A stretch of DNA of 64,000 nt from Mycobacterium lacus (GCF_010731535.1 NZ_AP022581.1:1745952-1809951); one strand, 5' to 3'. Shown: positions 24,862 through 34,965, counted from the stretch's first letter. Numbers and translations: made by a program. The notes: generated from the letters alone by a model not told the origin.

Positions 24862-27027
24862 TTACAGCAGCTTCTCAACGGTTATGGGCAACTCGGTGAC
24901 TCGCTTGCCGGTGGCGTTGAACACCGCGTTGGCGATCGCTGCAGGCACCCCGACGATCACCACCTGGCCGAGTCCCTTGACGCCGATCGGGTCGACGAGC
25001 ATGTCTTCGCCGGGCAAGAAGGTCGCGTCCAGCGCCGGGATGTCGGCGTTGACCGGAACCAGGTAGTCGGAGATGTTCGCGTTGACAACCCGGCCGTCCC
25101 GGTGATCCAGTTGGGTCGCCTCCAGGAGCGCCATCCCGATCCCGCCGACCATGCCGCCGATCGCCTGACTGTGTGCGAGTTTGGGATTGATCACCCGGCC
25201 GGCGTCGTAGCACGCATAGATGCGGCGGATCCGCACCGTCGGAAGTAGTGGGTCGACGGCGACTTCAGCGAATACGGCTCCGTAGGAGTACATCGAGTAG
25301 CGGTTTTCCGAATCGTCCGGCGTCCAGGTCTGCTCGGCATCCAGCGCGTACCAGCCGCGTCGACGCAACAGGTCCTGATACGACTCACTGCGCTCGGGTG
25401 GGGCGATCGCGAACATGCGGCCATCGGTAATGGCAACATCCTCTGGGCGCAAACCACTGAGCGGCGACCCCGGGTCAGTTACCGCCATGCGAATCAGCTT
25501 GTCGCGCAGCAGATTAGCGGCAGCGAACACTGCAGAACCCACGCATACCGTGGTCCGAGAAGCCGTGTGCGGCGGCGCCGGCGGGAACCTGCTGTCGCCC
25601 AGGGTGAATCGCACCCGGCTCAGCGGCATCCCGAGGGCATCCGCGGCAACCTGCGTCATCGACGTATGCGTTCCGGGTCCCATGTCGCTGGTTCCGCTTC
25701 GCACCTCGGCTGTGCCGTCGGCGAAAACCCGTGCGATGGCGGCGCATTGACTACGATACGTGTGATAGGCGGCTGCGGCCATCCCGATCCCGACGAGGAG
25801 ATCGCCGTCGCGGGTGGTCCCCGGTTTCGGATTTCGCCGGTGCCACCCGAAGGTTGCCGCGCCCTGGCGGAGGCAGTCGGTGAGTCGTCTCGTGGAAAAG
25901 GGCATGCCGTTGGTCTGGTCGACGTCGGGTTCGTTGCGCAACCGCAACTCGATGGGGTCAATGCCCAGCCGGTGGGCGAGATCGTCCATGCCGCACTCGA
26001 GCGCAAACGTCCCGGTGACCGCCCCGGGTCCCCTCATGAAGGTCGGCAGGTTGATATCCAGTGGCACAACGCGATACGTCGATCGCATGTTGGGGACGCG
26101 GTAGAGGAACTGCGGATTGCGCAGGAGTGAGTCCTCATAGGCCCCGTATCTGGCTGTCTCCGTGCGGCCCTCGTGGATGATGGCGTCGAGATGCCCGGAT
26201 CGGTCCGCCCCAATCACGATGCGCTGCCGGCTGGTAGGTCGGTAGCCGATTGCGGTGTACATCTGCTTACGAGTCAGCACCAGTTTGACGGGTCGCCGCA
26301 TCAGGCGAGCGGCGAATGCGGTCAGCAGCTGATGCGGCCAGATCAGGCTGGCACTGCCGAATGCGCCGCCGACGAACGGCGAGATCAGCCGTACGTGTTC
26401 GTCCGGTACACCCAGGGCAGCGGCGTAGGAGTGCCGCGCCGCGCTGATGCTCTGGACCTTGTCCCATACCGTGAGCTGGTCGCCGTCCCACTGAGCAACG
26501 GTTGCAGGCAATTCCATGGGGTTGTGATCGTTGCGCGCGATGGCGAACTGGAGGTCTGTGACCACGGCGGCACGGCGCATCGCATGGTCGGGGTCGCCGC
26601 GGGCGTAGTCGTGAACGAAGCGGCCCGGCTGCGGAATAGCTTGCGGTGCATCGATATCCGTCAGCGGCGGCCGGCTGGAGTAGCGGACGTCGACCACCGC
26701 TGCTCCATGGGCTGCCGCCTCGAGCGTAGCGGCGACTACGATGGCGACCGGCTGTCCGAAGTAGGAAACCCGGCGTGTGTCGAACGGCAGTTTCACCCCG
26801 GCGAAGTCGGTCAGCACTCGAAGGACGTCACGCTGCCGCAGTGCGGTACCGGTGTCGATACGGTCGATGGCGCCGGATGCCACCGTGCTGCAGACCAGCG
26901 TGGCGTACAGCAATCCGGGAACCTGGTTGTCGGCCGCGTAGCGGGCCGCACCGGTCACCTTCAGTGGGCCGTCGACCCGGCTGATCGGCTGACCGGAGAA
27001 GACCTGCGTGGTGACCGCGTGCGTCAT
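24862..27027 (-). CDS. Molybdopterin-binding subunit of a xanthine-oxidase-family enzyme (PaoC/YagR-like), catalytic Glu replaced by Gln
   Basis: A 721-residue large subunit of the molybdenum hydroxylase family, closest in layout to E. coli PaoC. Visible motifs are RVDGPLKVTGAARYAAD at the start, the Moco-pocket sequences PFVGGAFGS and MRGPGAV, and the C-terminal IGVKGLGQVVIVGV. In active members the last reads KG(L/I)GE, the Glu acting as base; here residue 688 is Gln (codon CAG). The gene lies 7 bp after the FAD subunit gene in the usual order 2Fe-2S, FAD, Mo. PaoC-type enzymes oxidise aldehydes. Activity is doubtful unless another residue substitutes. Confidence 0.88.
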   Translation of the reverse strand: MTHAVTTQVFSGQPISRVDGPLKVTGAARYAADNQVPGLLYATLVCSTVASGAIDRIDTGTALRQRDVLRVLTDFAGVKLPFDTRRVSYFGQPVAIVVAATLEAAAHGAAVVDVRYSSRPPLTDIDAPQAIPQPGRFVHDYARGDPDHAMRRAAVVTDLQFAIARNDHNPMELPATVAQWDGDQLTVWDKVQSISAARHSYAAALGVPDEHVRLISPFVGGAFGSASLIWPHQLLTAFAARLMRRPVKLVLTRKQMYTAIGYRPTSRQRIVIGADRSGHLDAIIHEGRTETARYGAYEDSLLRNPQFLYRVPNMRSTYRVVPLDINLPTFMRGPGAVTGTFALECGMDDLAHRLGIDPIELRLRNEPDVDQTNGMPFSTRRLTDCLRQGAATFGWHRRNPKPGTTRDGDLLVGIGMAAAAYHTYRSQCAAIARVFADGTAEVRSGTSDMGPGTHTSMTQVAADALGMPLSRVRFTLGDSRFPPAPPHTASRTTVCVGSAVFAAANLLRDKLIRMAVTDPGSPLSGLRPEDVAITDGRMFAIAPPERSESYQDLLRRRGWYALDAEQTWTPDDSENRYSMYSYGAVFAEVAVDPLLPTVRIRRIYACYDAGRVINPKLAHSQAIGGMVGGIGMALLEATQLDHRDGRVVNANISDYLVPVNADIPALDATFLPGEDMLVDPIGVKGLGQVVIVGVPAAIANAVFNATGKRVTELPITVEKLL

Positions 27028-27034
27028 GGCTGCA

Positions 27035-28012
27035 TCATGGCAGGGCCGCCACGGTGGCTAATTGTCTCTCGACAGTGCGCTTGAGGAGTTCGAGCTTGAA
27101 ACCGTTGTCGCGCAGAGGCTTTGCCCCGTCAACGGCAAGTGCGGCGGCGCGGCGGAACACCTCGGCATCGATTGGCTGGCCGCGAAGCGCTGCTTCGACG
27201 GCCGGCAAGCGCCACGGCACCGTGGCGACCCCGCCAACCGCGACCCTCGCGCTGCGTATCGCGCCCGCGGCGGTGTCGAGTCCCACGGCCGCCGACGCCA
27301 GTGCGAACCCGTAAGATTCGCGGTCGCGCACCTTGAGATAGCCGGAGCGACGCGCCTCGGGCCCGACCGGCACCTCAATTGCGACGATCAGTTCGCCCGG
27401 GCGAAGGTTGTGCTCCTGCTGCGGTGAGTCGCCCGGCTGCCGGAACAGATCCGCAAGCCGAATTTGCCGTTCCCCGGCCGTGTGTCGAGCCACCACGACG
27501 GCGTCCAGCGCCAACAATGCAACCGCGAGGTCGGACGGGTGGGTCGCGACGCAGCGGTGGCTCGTGCCAAGTATTGCGTTCGCGCGGTTGCGTCCCTCGA
27601 TTGCCGAGCAGCCGGCGCCAGGGGTGCGCCGGTTGCATGCGGCTGACGCGTCGCGGAAATACAGGCATCGCGTGCGTTGCAAGAGATTGCCCCCGATCGA
27701 TGCCATGTTGCGCAGCTGAGCGGAGGCACTGAGATCGAGGGCTTGACTAATCATGGGAACTTGTTGCAGGACGACCGGATGAGCGGCGAGATCGGACATC
27801 CGCACGAGGGCTCCGACGCGAATTTTCCCCGGCTGTACGTCGATCGAGGTATAGGGGAGGGCGTTGATATCGACCAGCCAATTTGGGCGTTCGACGGTTT
27901 CGCGCATCAGGTCGACCAGTGTGGTGCCGCCGGCGAGGTAGCGGGCGCCGGCCGCCCCGGCCCGCAACGCCGACCGCTCGTCGGCGGCCTTGGTGTAGCG
28001 AAACGGAAACAC
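27035..28012 (-). CDS. FAD/4Fe-4S subunit of a molybdenum hydroxylase (PaoB/YagS-like)
   Basis: A 325-residue FAD-binding subunit. The first FAD loop is YLAGGTTLVDLMR and the second ASIGGNLLQRTRC. Unlike CoxM-type subunits it carries an insert with four cysteines, C116, C126, C135 and C154 (CNRRTPGAGC, SHRCVATHPSD), which in PaoB bind an extra 4Fe-4S cluster. It relays electrons between the 2Fe-2S subunit and FAD. It is separated by 3 bp and 7 bp from its neighbours in the operon. Confidence 0.9.
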   Translation of the reverse strand: MFPFRYTKAADERSALRAGAAGARYLAGGTTLVDLMRETVERPNWLVDINALPYTSIDVQPGKIRVGALVRMSDLAAHPVVLQQVPMISQALDLSASAQLRNMASIGGNLLQRTRCLYFRDASAACNRRTPGAGCSAIEGRNRANAILGTSHRCVATHPSDLAVALLALDAVVVARHTAGERQIRLADLFRQPGDSPQQEHNLRPGELIVAIEVPVGPEARRSGYLKVRDRESYGFALASAAVGLDTAAGAIRSARVAVGGVATVPWRLPAVEAALRGQPIDAEVFRRAAALAVDGAKPLRDNGFKLELLKRTVERQLATVAALP

Positions 28013-28015
28013 GTG

Positions 28016-28603
28016 CTAATGGTTTCGAGCCGCGGTGACGACCGCGTTGACGATGTTGGTATAGGCCCCGCAGCGGCAGATGTTGCCACTCATCCACTCC
28101 CGTATTTCCGCCGGAGAGCTCGCGTGCCCTTCCGCGATGCACCCGATGCCGGACAGGATCTGGCCGGGCGTGCAGTAGCCGCACTGGAACGCGTCCTCAT
28201 CGATGAACGCCTGTTGGAGCGGATGGAGTCTGCCGTTTTCGGCCAGGCCTTCGATGGTGGTGATCCGCGCACCGTCGTGCATGACCGCGAGCGTCAGGCA
28301 GGAGTTGATCCGGCGACCGTCAACCAGCACCGTGCACGCACCGCACGCGCCGTGGTCGCAGCCCTTCTTTGTCCCGGGCAGTCCCGCCCGCTCGCGCAGC
28401 ATGTCCAGCAGCGACGTGCGGTTGTCGACGGGGATTTCTCGGTGCTGGCCGTTGATCTCGGCACGCACGACGGCGGTGTGGCTTTGGTGTCGCGTGGTGC
28501 GGTCAGATCCGGCAACAGTGCTGATGGCGGCCGCACCGCCCAAGGCGGCGGAGGCGCCCACGAACGTCCTACGGTTGAGCTGTAACCCGAGCCGGCCATC
28601 CAC
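28016..28603 (-). CDS. 2Fe-2S subunit with twin-arginine signal (PaoA/YagT-like)
   Basis: About 195 residues. An N-terminal NRRTFVGASAALGGAAA segment looks like a Tat signal, as in PaoA, implying export of the folded complex. The two 2Fe-2S clusters are marked by CDHGACGACTVLVDG with a later NSC, and by CGYCTPGQ with CRCG. The GTG at 28603 is a provisional start chosen close to the Tat motif; no strong Shine-Dalgarno is seen and the frame stays open to 28753. It is the first gene of the three-subunit operon. Confidence 0.85.
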   Translation of the reverse strand: MDGRLGLQLNRRTFVGASAALGGAAAISTVAGSDRTTRHQSHTAVVRAEINGQHREIPVDNRTSLLDMLRERAGLPGTKKGCDHGACGACTVLVDGRRINSCLTLAVMHDGARITTIEGLAENGRLHPLQQAFIDEDAFQCGYCTPGQILSGIGCIAEGHASSPAEIREWMSGNICRCGAYTNIVNAVVTAARNH

Positions 28604-29082
28604 GGATTCACTGTAGGACCGGCGACTCGGAACCTTCCCGAAAAACCGGAAACTAGCCCACGTTTGTCTCACCGGACGGCCGGCGGCGCTACTGCGGCGC
28701 GCGGCGAGGCCGCGTCCGATATCTTCGCGGTGCTGTGTGACCCACAGGGCCACATCGATCGACTCGTCGGGGATGCTTCAGGGCGCCGAAGGCGATCCGG
28801 AAAGCGGCGTAGGTGGCATCGTAACTCCTTCGCGTTGGGGTTGAAATGATGACTCCACGGTGAATCGGAGGTCAGTTCGCAAGAAGAGACGTACTGCGTG
28901 CTGCTGTGATTGCTCGCCTCGTACGGTCTCGGCTCGGCGGCAGCGCGTCGTCCGCTCGGAGCATAGCCAACCGCGACGAACCTCGGTGGCCAGCGCGGCG
29001 AGCGGTCCGTTCCCCCACCTGTCCACCTGCCGTTGGCCGGACAAGCGCACCACCACGGGAGCCAGCGGGCTACGATGCGGCC
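28604..29082. other. Intergenic region between the molybdoenzyme operon and the kinase gene
   Basis: No gene is recognised. On the minus strand AAGGAG followed by an ATG at 28819 opens a 13-codon frame that stops at once, perhaps a leader or the decayed start of an older gene, since an alternative frame stays open into the 2Fe-2S subunit gene. Promoters for the divergent kinase and molybdoenzyme genes must lie here. Confidence 0.4.
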
Positions 29083-30522
29083 ATGCCGCTCGCCGATGGT
29101 TCGACGTTCGCCGGCTACACGATCGTCCGACGGTTGGGATCCGGCGGAATGGGCGAGGTGTACCTGGCACAGCACCCCCGGCTGCCCCGGCAGGACGCGC
29201 TCAAGGTCTTGCGGCCCGAGGTCTCGGCGGACGGCGAGTACCGAGAGCGGTTCAATCGCGAAGCCGATGTCGCGGCCTCCCTGTGGCACCCGCACATCGT
29301 CGCCGTGCATGATCGCGGCGAGTCCGGTGGCCAGCTGTGGATCGACATGGACTTCGTCGACGGCACCGACTCCGGACAGTTGCTCAAGGATCGTTACCCG
29401 AACGGGATGCCCGGCCCCGAGGTCACAGAGATCATCACCGCGGTGGCCGAGGCGCTCGACTACGCCCACCAGCACAAGCTGCTGCATCGCGACGTCAAGC
29501 CCGCGAACATCCTGCTCGCCCAGCCCGACTCCGAGAACCGCCGAATTCTGTTGGCCGATTTCGGGATCGCCGGTCTGGTCGATGACCCGAGCGGATTGAC
29601 CGCCACCAACATGACGGTGGGCACCGTGTCCTATGCGGCACCCGAACAGCTGATGGGCAGCGAACTCGATGGACGTGCCGATCAGTACGCGCTGGCCGCG
29701 ACGGCGTTCCACCTGCTGACCGGCGCCCCACCGTTCCAGCACGCCAACCCGGCCGTGGTGATCAGCCAGCACCTCAGCGCGTCACCCCCGGCGATCGGCG
29801 AGCGCAATCCCGAACTGGCGGGCCTGAACCCGGTGTTCGCCAAGGCGCTGGCCAAGGAGCCCAAGGAACGCTTCGAGCGGTGTGTCGACTTCGCCCGCGC
29901 CCTCGGCCATCAGTTGGGCGGTGGTGATCCCGACGAAACGAGTCTCGCCCTACCTGTCGCGGGGTCCGCGCCCGCCCGACGTTCGCCGCTGCGAGCGGGC
30001 GTCCTTGTGCCCGCGGTGCTGGCGGTATTGCTGATCGCCGCGATCGCCGTGGCGTTGCTGGAGACCAGGCGCGCTGACGACGAGCGCGCCGCGTCGCCAG
30101 CCACCAGCACCAGCTCGGCGGCCCCGACGACGCCTCAGACCACGCCGGCGCTCACGCCTTCGGGCCCCGTGACGCCGCAGACCACCCCGTCCACTTCCGC
30201 GGCCGCCGACACGTCGACTTTCACCTCCGTGGCACCGGCTCCCGTCGTCGTCATCGGGGCCAACTGCTCCCCGGTCGGCAGCACCGGTGTCACAAAGACC
30301 GGGGCGACCGCCTACTGCTCGACGCTGCAGGGCACCAACACCGCTATCTGGTCGCTGACCCAAGGCACCGTGTCCAATCCGACGGTCACGGTCACAGCCG
30401 AGCCGAGCGAGACGCCGCTACCCACCGAGCAGGAGTCGCCGATTCGCATTTGCATGCAACAGACCGGCCAGACCCGCCGTGAGTGCCGCGAAGAGATCCG
30501 CAGAAGCAACGGGTGGCCGTGA
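29083..30522 (+). CDS. pknF: Membrane serine/threonine protein kinase (PknF-like)
   Basis: A 479-residue Hanks-type kinase. It has the glycine loop LGSGGMGEV, lysine K41 in DALKVLR, catalytic loop HRDVKPAN with D137, DFG at 159-161, a threonine-rich activation loop (TATNMTVGT) and APEQ. One membrane helix spans about 305-327. The exported C-terminal part has a Thr/Pro-rich linker and a small domain with several Cys. The ATG at 29083 matches PknF. In M. tuberculosis pknF adjoins Rv1747 and phosphorylates it; here the Rv1747 homologue is 1.8 kb downstream, past an oppositely oriented gene. Confidence 0.88.
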   Translation: MPLADGSTFAGYTIVRRLGSGGMGEVYLAQHPRLPRQDALKVLRPEVSADGEYRERFNREADVAASLWHPHIVAVHDRGESGGQLWIDMDFVDGTDSGQLLKDRYPNGMPGPEVTEIITAVAEALDYAHQHKLLHRDVKPANILLAQPDSENRRILLADFGIAGLVDDPSGLTATNMTVGTVSYAAPEQLMGSELDGRADQYALAATAFHLLTGAPPFQHANPAVVISQHLSASPPAIGERNPELAGLNPVFAKALAKEPKERFERCVDFARALGHQLGGGDPDETSLALPVAGSAPARRSPLRAGVLVPAVLAVLLIAAIAVALLETRRADDERAASPATSTSSAAPTTPQTTPALTPSGPVTPQTTPSTSAAADTSTFTSVAPAPVVVIGANCSPVGSTGVTKTGATAYCSTLQGTNTAIWSLTQGTVSNPTVTVTAEPSETPLPTEQESPIRICMQQTGQTRRECREEIRRSNGWP

Positions 30523-30964
30523 CGGCGTGAGGTTTGCGTCCGAGCGACGGCCACTGGCAGGAGGTCAGCTGGGACGCGGCCTTTCGTTGCTGCACCGAGT
30601 CGCTGGCGCCGGGGATTTGCAAGTACCGGATCGGCGAGGCTGGCGATCAGCCACTGCGATGAACGCCAAACTGGTAGGGGTATTGAGAATTTCGACCGAC
30701 CCGCCCGCCGCTATCGCATCGTTCAAGATCGAGCCCGGAAACCCAGATGCTCGCATGTCCGCATCCCTGAGGCCCGCTGCAAGCATGGAGTGCGTGTATG
30801 GCCGCGATGAAGTCGTATTCGGCGCTGCGAGGTGGGGCGTCTGGGGTGGCACGGGCCATTAAAGCCGCGTCGGTCGCTTGCGGATAGCGCGCGTCTATGA
30901 CCACCTGCGCGGCTAACCGCGAGACGTGGCGGTGCTGCTGTCGGTTGAGTGGCGCTCGCTGGGT
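30523..30964. other. Gap after the kinase; possible gene remnant on the minus strand
   Basis: A minus-strand open frame at 30647-30904 starts MVIDARYPQATDAALMARA and continues EYDFIAAIHALH. It looks protein-like but has no clear start signal or recognised family. It may be a remnant. Nothing else is recognised. Confidence 0.3.
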
Positions 30965-31138
30965 TTAGGCCCCTTTGCGGACAGTGTTGTCCGCGGCGGC
31001 GCGCATCCGGTCCGACAATCCGAGCAGATTGTGTTCGCCTATCCCGCCAGGCAGCGTGTAGGCCAGCTGGCGTAATTCAACGGCGTAGTTGCGCAACTCC
31101 TCGCGGAGGCGCGTTTCGGAAGTGGGCAGGGTGGGCAT
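30965..31138 (-). CDS. Small hypothetical protein, 57 residues
   Basis: A short helical protein (TRLREELRNYAVELRQLAY) without membrane segments or cysteines. The ATG at 31138 is preceded by TTGGAAG at suitable distance; an ATG four codons upstream is an alternative. Family not recognised. Coding potential is supported only by the Shine-Dalgarno and the amphipathic-helix composition. Confidence 0.45.
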   Translation of the reverse strand: MPTLPTSETRLREELRNYAVELRQLAYTLPGGIGEHNLLGLSDRMRAAADNTVRKGA

Positions 31139-31296
31139 GACATCTTCCAATCGGCAGGGGCTGACTTAAAAATCTATGCGGTCCAGTCGCTCCAGCGCGA
31201 TACGCGGGGGAGTTTTTAACACAACATTGACCGACCAGACACACCCGCTGACCGGGGATGCGCCGGCCGTGGGGGAGGCGGATAGCGGTTTGGTGT

Positions 31297-32172
31297 CTAC
31301 GAGGCGGCGTCGCTGTGCAGGCGCACCATACGCGTCGTGCTGCTCTCGTCCAGGTCGACGAGGTCGCCGCGGGAGCGCAGGAAGTCGCTGAACGTCTTAA
31401 ATCCCAACGACTTCTCGTTGAACGATGGGTCCATCCGCTTCATCTGGGCCTTGACCACGGAGTTGTGCTGCCAGTCGGTGTCGTCCTTTTCCTGGCCGAT
31501 CCGAAGTGCACGCTCGAGCAGGCCGGTGGCGGCCTCCTGCGGGTCGGGCGGGGTCGGCTCGTCGTCGCGTTCAGCGGTGCTCGCGCGGCGGCCGCGTTTC
31601 TTGGGCTGGGCCGCCCGTGTGCCGGCGGTGGGTATCCCGGGCAGCGCGTCGTAGGTGACGAACTCGTCGCAGGCCGCGGCCAGCGACTGGCTGCTCGAAC
31701 CGGCCACCCCGATGCCGACGACATAGCGGCCGAGGCGCTTGCAGCGTTGGGCGAGGGCGATGTAGTCGGAGTCGCCCCCGACGATCACCACATGCGTCAG
31801 GTCGGGCAGCCGGAACATGTCCTCGACCGCGTCGACGGCCAGACGGATGTCGGCCCCGTTCTTGCCGTACGCGGCGGCCCGAAACAGTTGCACGAGATCG
31901 ACGGCGCGGGCGACGAGCTGGCCGTGGTAAGCGGCATTCACATCGGCGGACCAATCGGCGTAGGCCCGGGTGAGCACCAGGGTGCCGAACGACGACGCGA
32001 AGTCCATGATGGCGCCCAGGTCGACGGTCGCCAACTGAAGCCGTTCCGTATCCAAACCCTTTGCCTTGTCCCGCTGGAACGAGTTGCGGCCGTGCACTTG
32101 GTCGTAGCGCGAGATCACAATGTTGTCGAAGTCGAAGTAGACCGCCACGCGGGTGGCGCCGGATTCGGTCAT
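31297..32172 (-). CDS. NYN-domain (PIN-like) protein with C-terminal LOTUS/OST-HTH-like domain
   Basis: A 291-residue LabA/DUF88-type protein. The NYN nuclease-like domain has VAVYFDFDNI at the start, LTRAYADW, then ADIRLAVDAVEDM and VVIVGGDSDYIALAQ, which hold the conserved acidic residues. After a charged, proline-rich linker (about 178-215), the end (SLGFKTFSDFLRSRGDLVDL) resembles an OST-HTH/LOTUS RNA-binding domain. A role in RNA processing is likely from the family. The ATG at 32172 precedes the first strand. It lies between pknF and the FHA-ABC gene, on the opposite strand. Confidence 0.85.
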   Translation of the reverse strand: MTESGATRVAVYFDFDNIVISRYDQVHGRNSFQRDKAKGLDTERLQLATVDLGAIMDFASSFGTLVLTRAYADWSADVNAAYHGQLVARAVDLVQLFRAAAYGKNGADIRLAVDAVEDMFRLPDLTHVVIVGGDSDYIALAQRCKRLGRYVVGIGVAGSSSQSLAAACDEFVTYDALPGIPTAGTRAAQPKKRGRRASTAERDDEPTPPDPQEAATGLLERALRIGQEKDDTDWQHNSVVKAQMKRMDPSFNEKSLGFKTFSDFLRSRGDLVDLDESSTTRMVRLHSDAAS

Positions 32173-32282
32173 GACGCTGCGCTCGCTCCCTCCCACGGCC
32201 GCGGAAGATTCCACCGAACCCTACCCGGCCGGCGGCGCCGATTTGAGTGCGCTAGGCACCGATGCCGTTACAGTTGGCGATG

Positions 32283-34904
32283 ATGAGCCAAGCAGCCCCA
32301 CCCGTGCTGACGGTGCGATACAACGGAGCTGAGCGTACCTTCGCAGCAGGACACGATGTCGTCGTCGGGCGTGACCTGCGGGCAGACGTCCGCGTCGGGC
32401 ACCCCCTGATTTCCCGGGCACACCTGGTGCTGCGGTTCGACCAGGGCCGATGGGTCGCCATTGACAACGGCAGCCTCAACGGGCTGTACGTCAACAACCG
32501 TCGCGTGCCGGGCGTCGACATTCACGACGGTCAGCAGGTCAATATCGGCAATCCGGATGGTCCGGCGCTGACGTTCGAGGTCGGTCGACACCAGGGTTCG
32601 GTGGGGCGCCCTCCGCAGACGACATCGCTGCGGATCGTCAACCCGCCCAGCGGATCGGTGCCGTCCCAGGCGCCGCCGCAGGCGGGCGCGCACTGGCCCG
32701 GCCAGCCTCCCCAGCCGCCGCCGACATCGCGGCTGCAGCCCGCGCAGCCGCCCAGCGGACCGCAGCCGGCCCACCCGTCGGCGCCGCAGCCCCGGTACCC
32801 AACCGGCGGGCACCCGCTACGACCGCCCAGTGGGCCGCAGCCGGCGCCGCAGATCTACCGGCCACCCACGCAATCCCAAGTGCCGCTGGCCCCGCCTGGC
32901 GGCCGCGGCGGCGAGACGGGAAACATCGCGACCTCGATGATGAAGATCCTGCGGCCGGGCAGGCCGTCGGGGGAGTTGCCGCCGGGCTCAGTCAGGATCG
33001 GTCGGGCCGACGACAACGACATCGTCATCCCCGAAGTGTTGGCGTCGCGCCACCACGCCACCCTGGTCCCAACGCCCGGTGGCATCGAGATCCGCGACAA
33101 CCGCAGCATCAACGGCACCTTCGTGAACGGTGCCCGGGTCGAGGCCGCGCTGCTGCACGACGGCGACGTCGTCACCATCGGCAACATCGACCTCGTCTTC
33201 GCCGACGGCACGCTGGCACGTCGGGAGGAGACGGCGGCGGCGACGGCCGCCGGGGGCCTCGACGTGCGCGGGGTGACGTGGACGATCGAGGGCAACAAGC
33301 AGCTGCTGGACGACATCTCGCTGATCGCGCGCCCGGGAATGCTGACGGCCGTCATCGGTCCGTCGGGTGCCGGCAAGTCGACATTCGCCAGGTTGGTGGC
33401 CGGGTACACACACCCGACCGCCGGCACGGTGGTGTTCGAGGGCCACAACGTGCACGCCGAATATGCCTCGCTGCGCAGCAGGATCGGCATGGTGCCGCAG
33501 GATGACGTGGTGCATGGTCAGCTGACCGTGAAGCAGGCGCTGATGTATGCCGCCGAACTGCGGCTGCCGCCGGACACCACCAAGGCCGACCGCGAGCAGG
33601 TGGTTGCCCGAGTGCTCGAGGAACTCGAGATGTCCAAGCACCTCGAGACCCGGGTCGACAAGTTGTCCGGCGGCCAGCGCAAGCGCGCGTCGGTGGCGCT
33701 GGAGCTGCTGACCGGGCCGTCGCTGCTGATCCTGGACGAACCGACATCCGGCCTGGACCCCGCGCTGGACCGGCAGGTCATGACCATGCTGCGGCAGTTG
33801 GCCGACGCCGGTCGGGTGGTGCTCGTGGTCACTCACTCGCTGACCTATCTGGACGTCTGTGATCAGGTTCTGCTGCTGGGCCCCGGCGGTAAGACCGCGT
33901 TCTGCGGGCCGCCCAGCCAGATCGGCGCGGCGATGGGGACGACCAACTGGGCCGACATATTCAGCACGGTCGCCGACGACCCGGACGCGGCCAAGGCCCG
34001 GTACCTGGCGCGCACGGGTCCGCCCCCGCCACCGCCACCCGCGGAAGAACCCGCCGAGCTGGGCGAGCCGACGCATACCAGCCTGTTCCGGCAGTTCTCC
34101 ACGATCGCCAGGCGACAGGTTCGGCTGATCGTCTCAGACCGGGGCTACTTCATCTTCCTCGCGCTGTTGCCGTTCATCATGGGTTCGCTGTCCATGTCGG
34201 TGCCCGGAGATGTCGGCTTTGGCAGGCCAAACCCGATGGGCAGCGCACCCACCGAGCCGGGGCAGATCCTGGTGCTGCTCAACGTTGGTGCGGTCTTCAT
34301 GGGGACCGCGCTCACCATCCGCGACCTCATCGGTGAGCGCGCTATCTTCCTGCGCGAACAGGCGGTTGGTCTGTCCACCTCCGCGTACCTGTTGGCAAAG
34401 GTCTGCGTCTACACCGTGTTCGCGATCATCCAGTCGGCGATCGTTACCGCGATCGCGGTGGGCGGCAAGGGCGGCCCCACTCAGGGTGCGGTGGCATTGG
34501 GTATTCCGGCCCTGGAGCTGTTCGCTGACGTCGCTATGACCTGTGTCGCCTCGGCGATGCTCGGGTTGGCGTTGTCGTCGGTGGCCAAGTCCAACGAACA
34601 GATCATGCCCCTGCTCGTCGTGGCGGTCATGTCGCAGCTGGTGTTCTCCGGCGGCATGATTCCCGTCACCGCGCGTATCGGGCTTGACCAGATGTCCTGG
34701 GCCACGCCGGCCAGATGGGGTTTCGCGGCGTCAGCCTCCACCATCGACCTGCTCAGCTTGGAGGATAAGGTCCCGTCGGTCCCGATGGACTCGCACTGGC
34801 GTCACACGCCCGGCGCGTGGTGGTTCGACATGGGCATGCTGGCGGCACTGAGCATCGTTTACCTCGGCTTTGTGCGCTGGAAGATTCGTCTCAAGGGCGG
34901 CTGA
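32283..34904 (+). CDS. FHA-domain ABC transporter (Rv1747-like)
   Basis: An 873-residue homologue of Rv1747. It has a first FHA domain (about 10-105: VVVGRDLRADV, LISRAHLVLRF, GSLNGLYVN), then a long Pro/Gln linker with PPQTTS, which resembles the linker Thr phosphorylated by PknF. A second FHA domain follows (about 225-310: RIGRADDND, ASRHHATL, NRSINGTF), then an ABC domain with GPSGAGKS, LSGGQ and LLILDEPTSGLDP, and a six-helix ABC-2 permease from about 615. Rv1747 is implicated in export of cell-envelope lipids. ATGs at 32280 and 32283 are adjacent; the second is taken. Confidence 0.9.
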   Translation: MSQAAPPVLTVRYNGAERTFAAGHDVVVGRDLRADVRVGHPLISRAHLVLRFDQGRWVAIDNGSLNGLYVNNRRVPGVDIHDGQQVNIGNPDGPALTFEVGRHQGSVGRPPQTTSLRIVNPPSGSVPSQAPPQAGAHWPGQPPQPPPTSRLQPAQPPSGPQPAHPSAPQPRYPTGGHPLRPPSGPQPAPQIYRPPTQSQVPLAPPGGRGGETGNIATSMMKILRPGRPSGELPPGSVRIGRADDNDIVIPEVLASRHHATLVPTPGGIEIRDNRSINGTFVNGARVEAALLHDGDVVTIGNIDLVFADGTLARREETAAATAAGGLDVRGVTWTIEGNKQLLDDISLIARPGMLTAVIGPSGAGKSTFARLVAGYTHPTAGTVVFEGHNVHAEYASLRSRIGMVPQDDVVHGQLTVKQALMYAAELRLPPDTTKADREQVVARVLEELEMSKHLETRVDKLSGGQRKRASVALELLTGPSLLILDEPTSGLDPALDRQVMTMLRQLADAGRVVLVVTHSLTYLDVCDQVLLLGPGGKTAFCGPPSQIGAAMGTTNWADIFSTVADDPDAAKARYLARTGPPPPPPPAEEPAELGEPTHTSLFRQFSTIARRQVRLIVSDRGYFIFLALLPFIMGSLSMSVPGDVGFGRPNPMGSAPTEPGQILVLLNVGAVFMGTALTIRDLIGERAIFLREQAVGLSTSAYLLAKVCVYTVFAIIQSAIVTAIAVGGKGGPTQGAVALGIPALELFADVAMTCVASAMLGLALSSVAKSNEQIMPLLVVAVMSQLVFSGGMIPVTARIGLDQMSWATPARWGFAASASTIDLLSLEDKVPSVPMDSHWRHTPGAWWFDMGMLAALSIVYLGFVRWKIRLKGG

Positions 34905-34965
34905 TCACTCGCCGATTCCGCCGAGTCGCTGAGATCACGGGTGACCGCGGTCATAATCAACCCTC

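Noticed and set aside
28669..29772. Minus-strand open frame of 367 codons opposite the pknF start
   Set aside because: It overlaps the conserved kinase motifs in antisense and has no recognisable domain.
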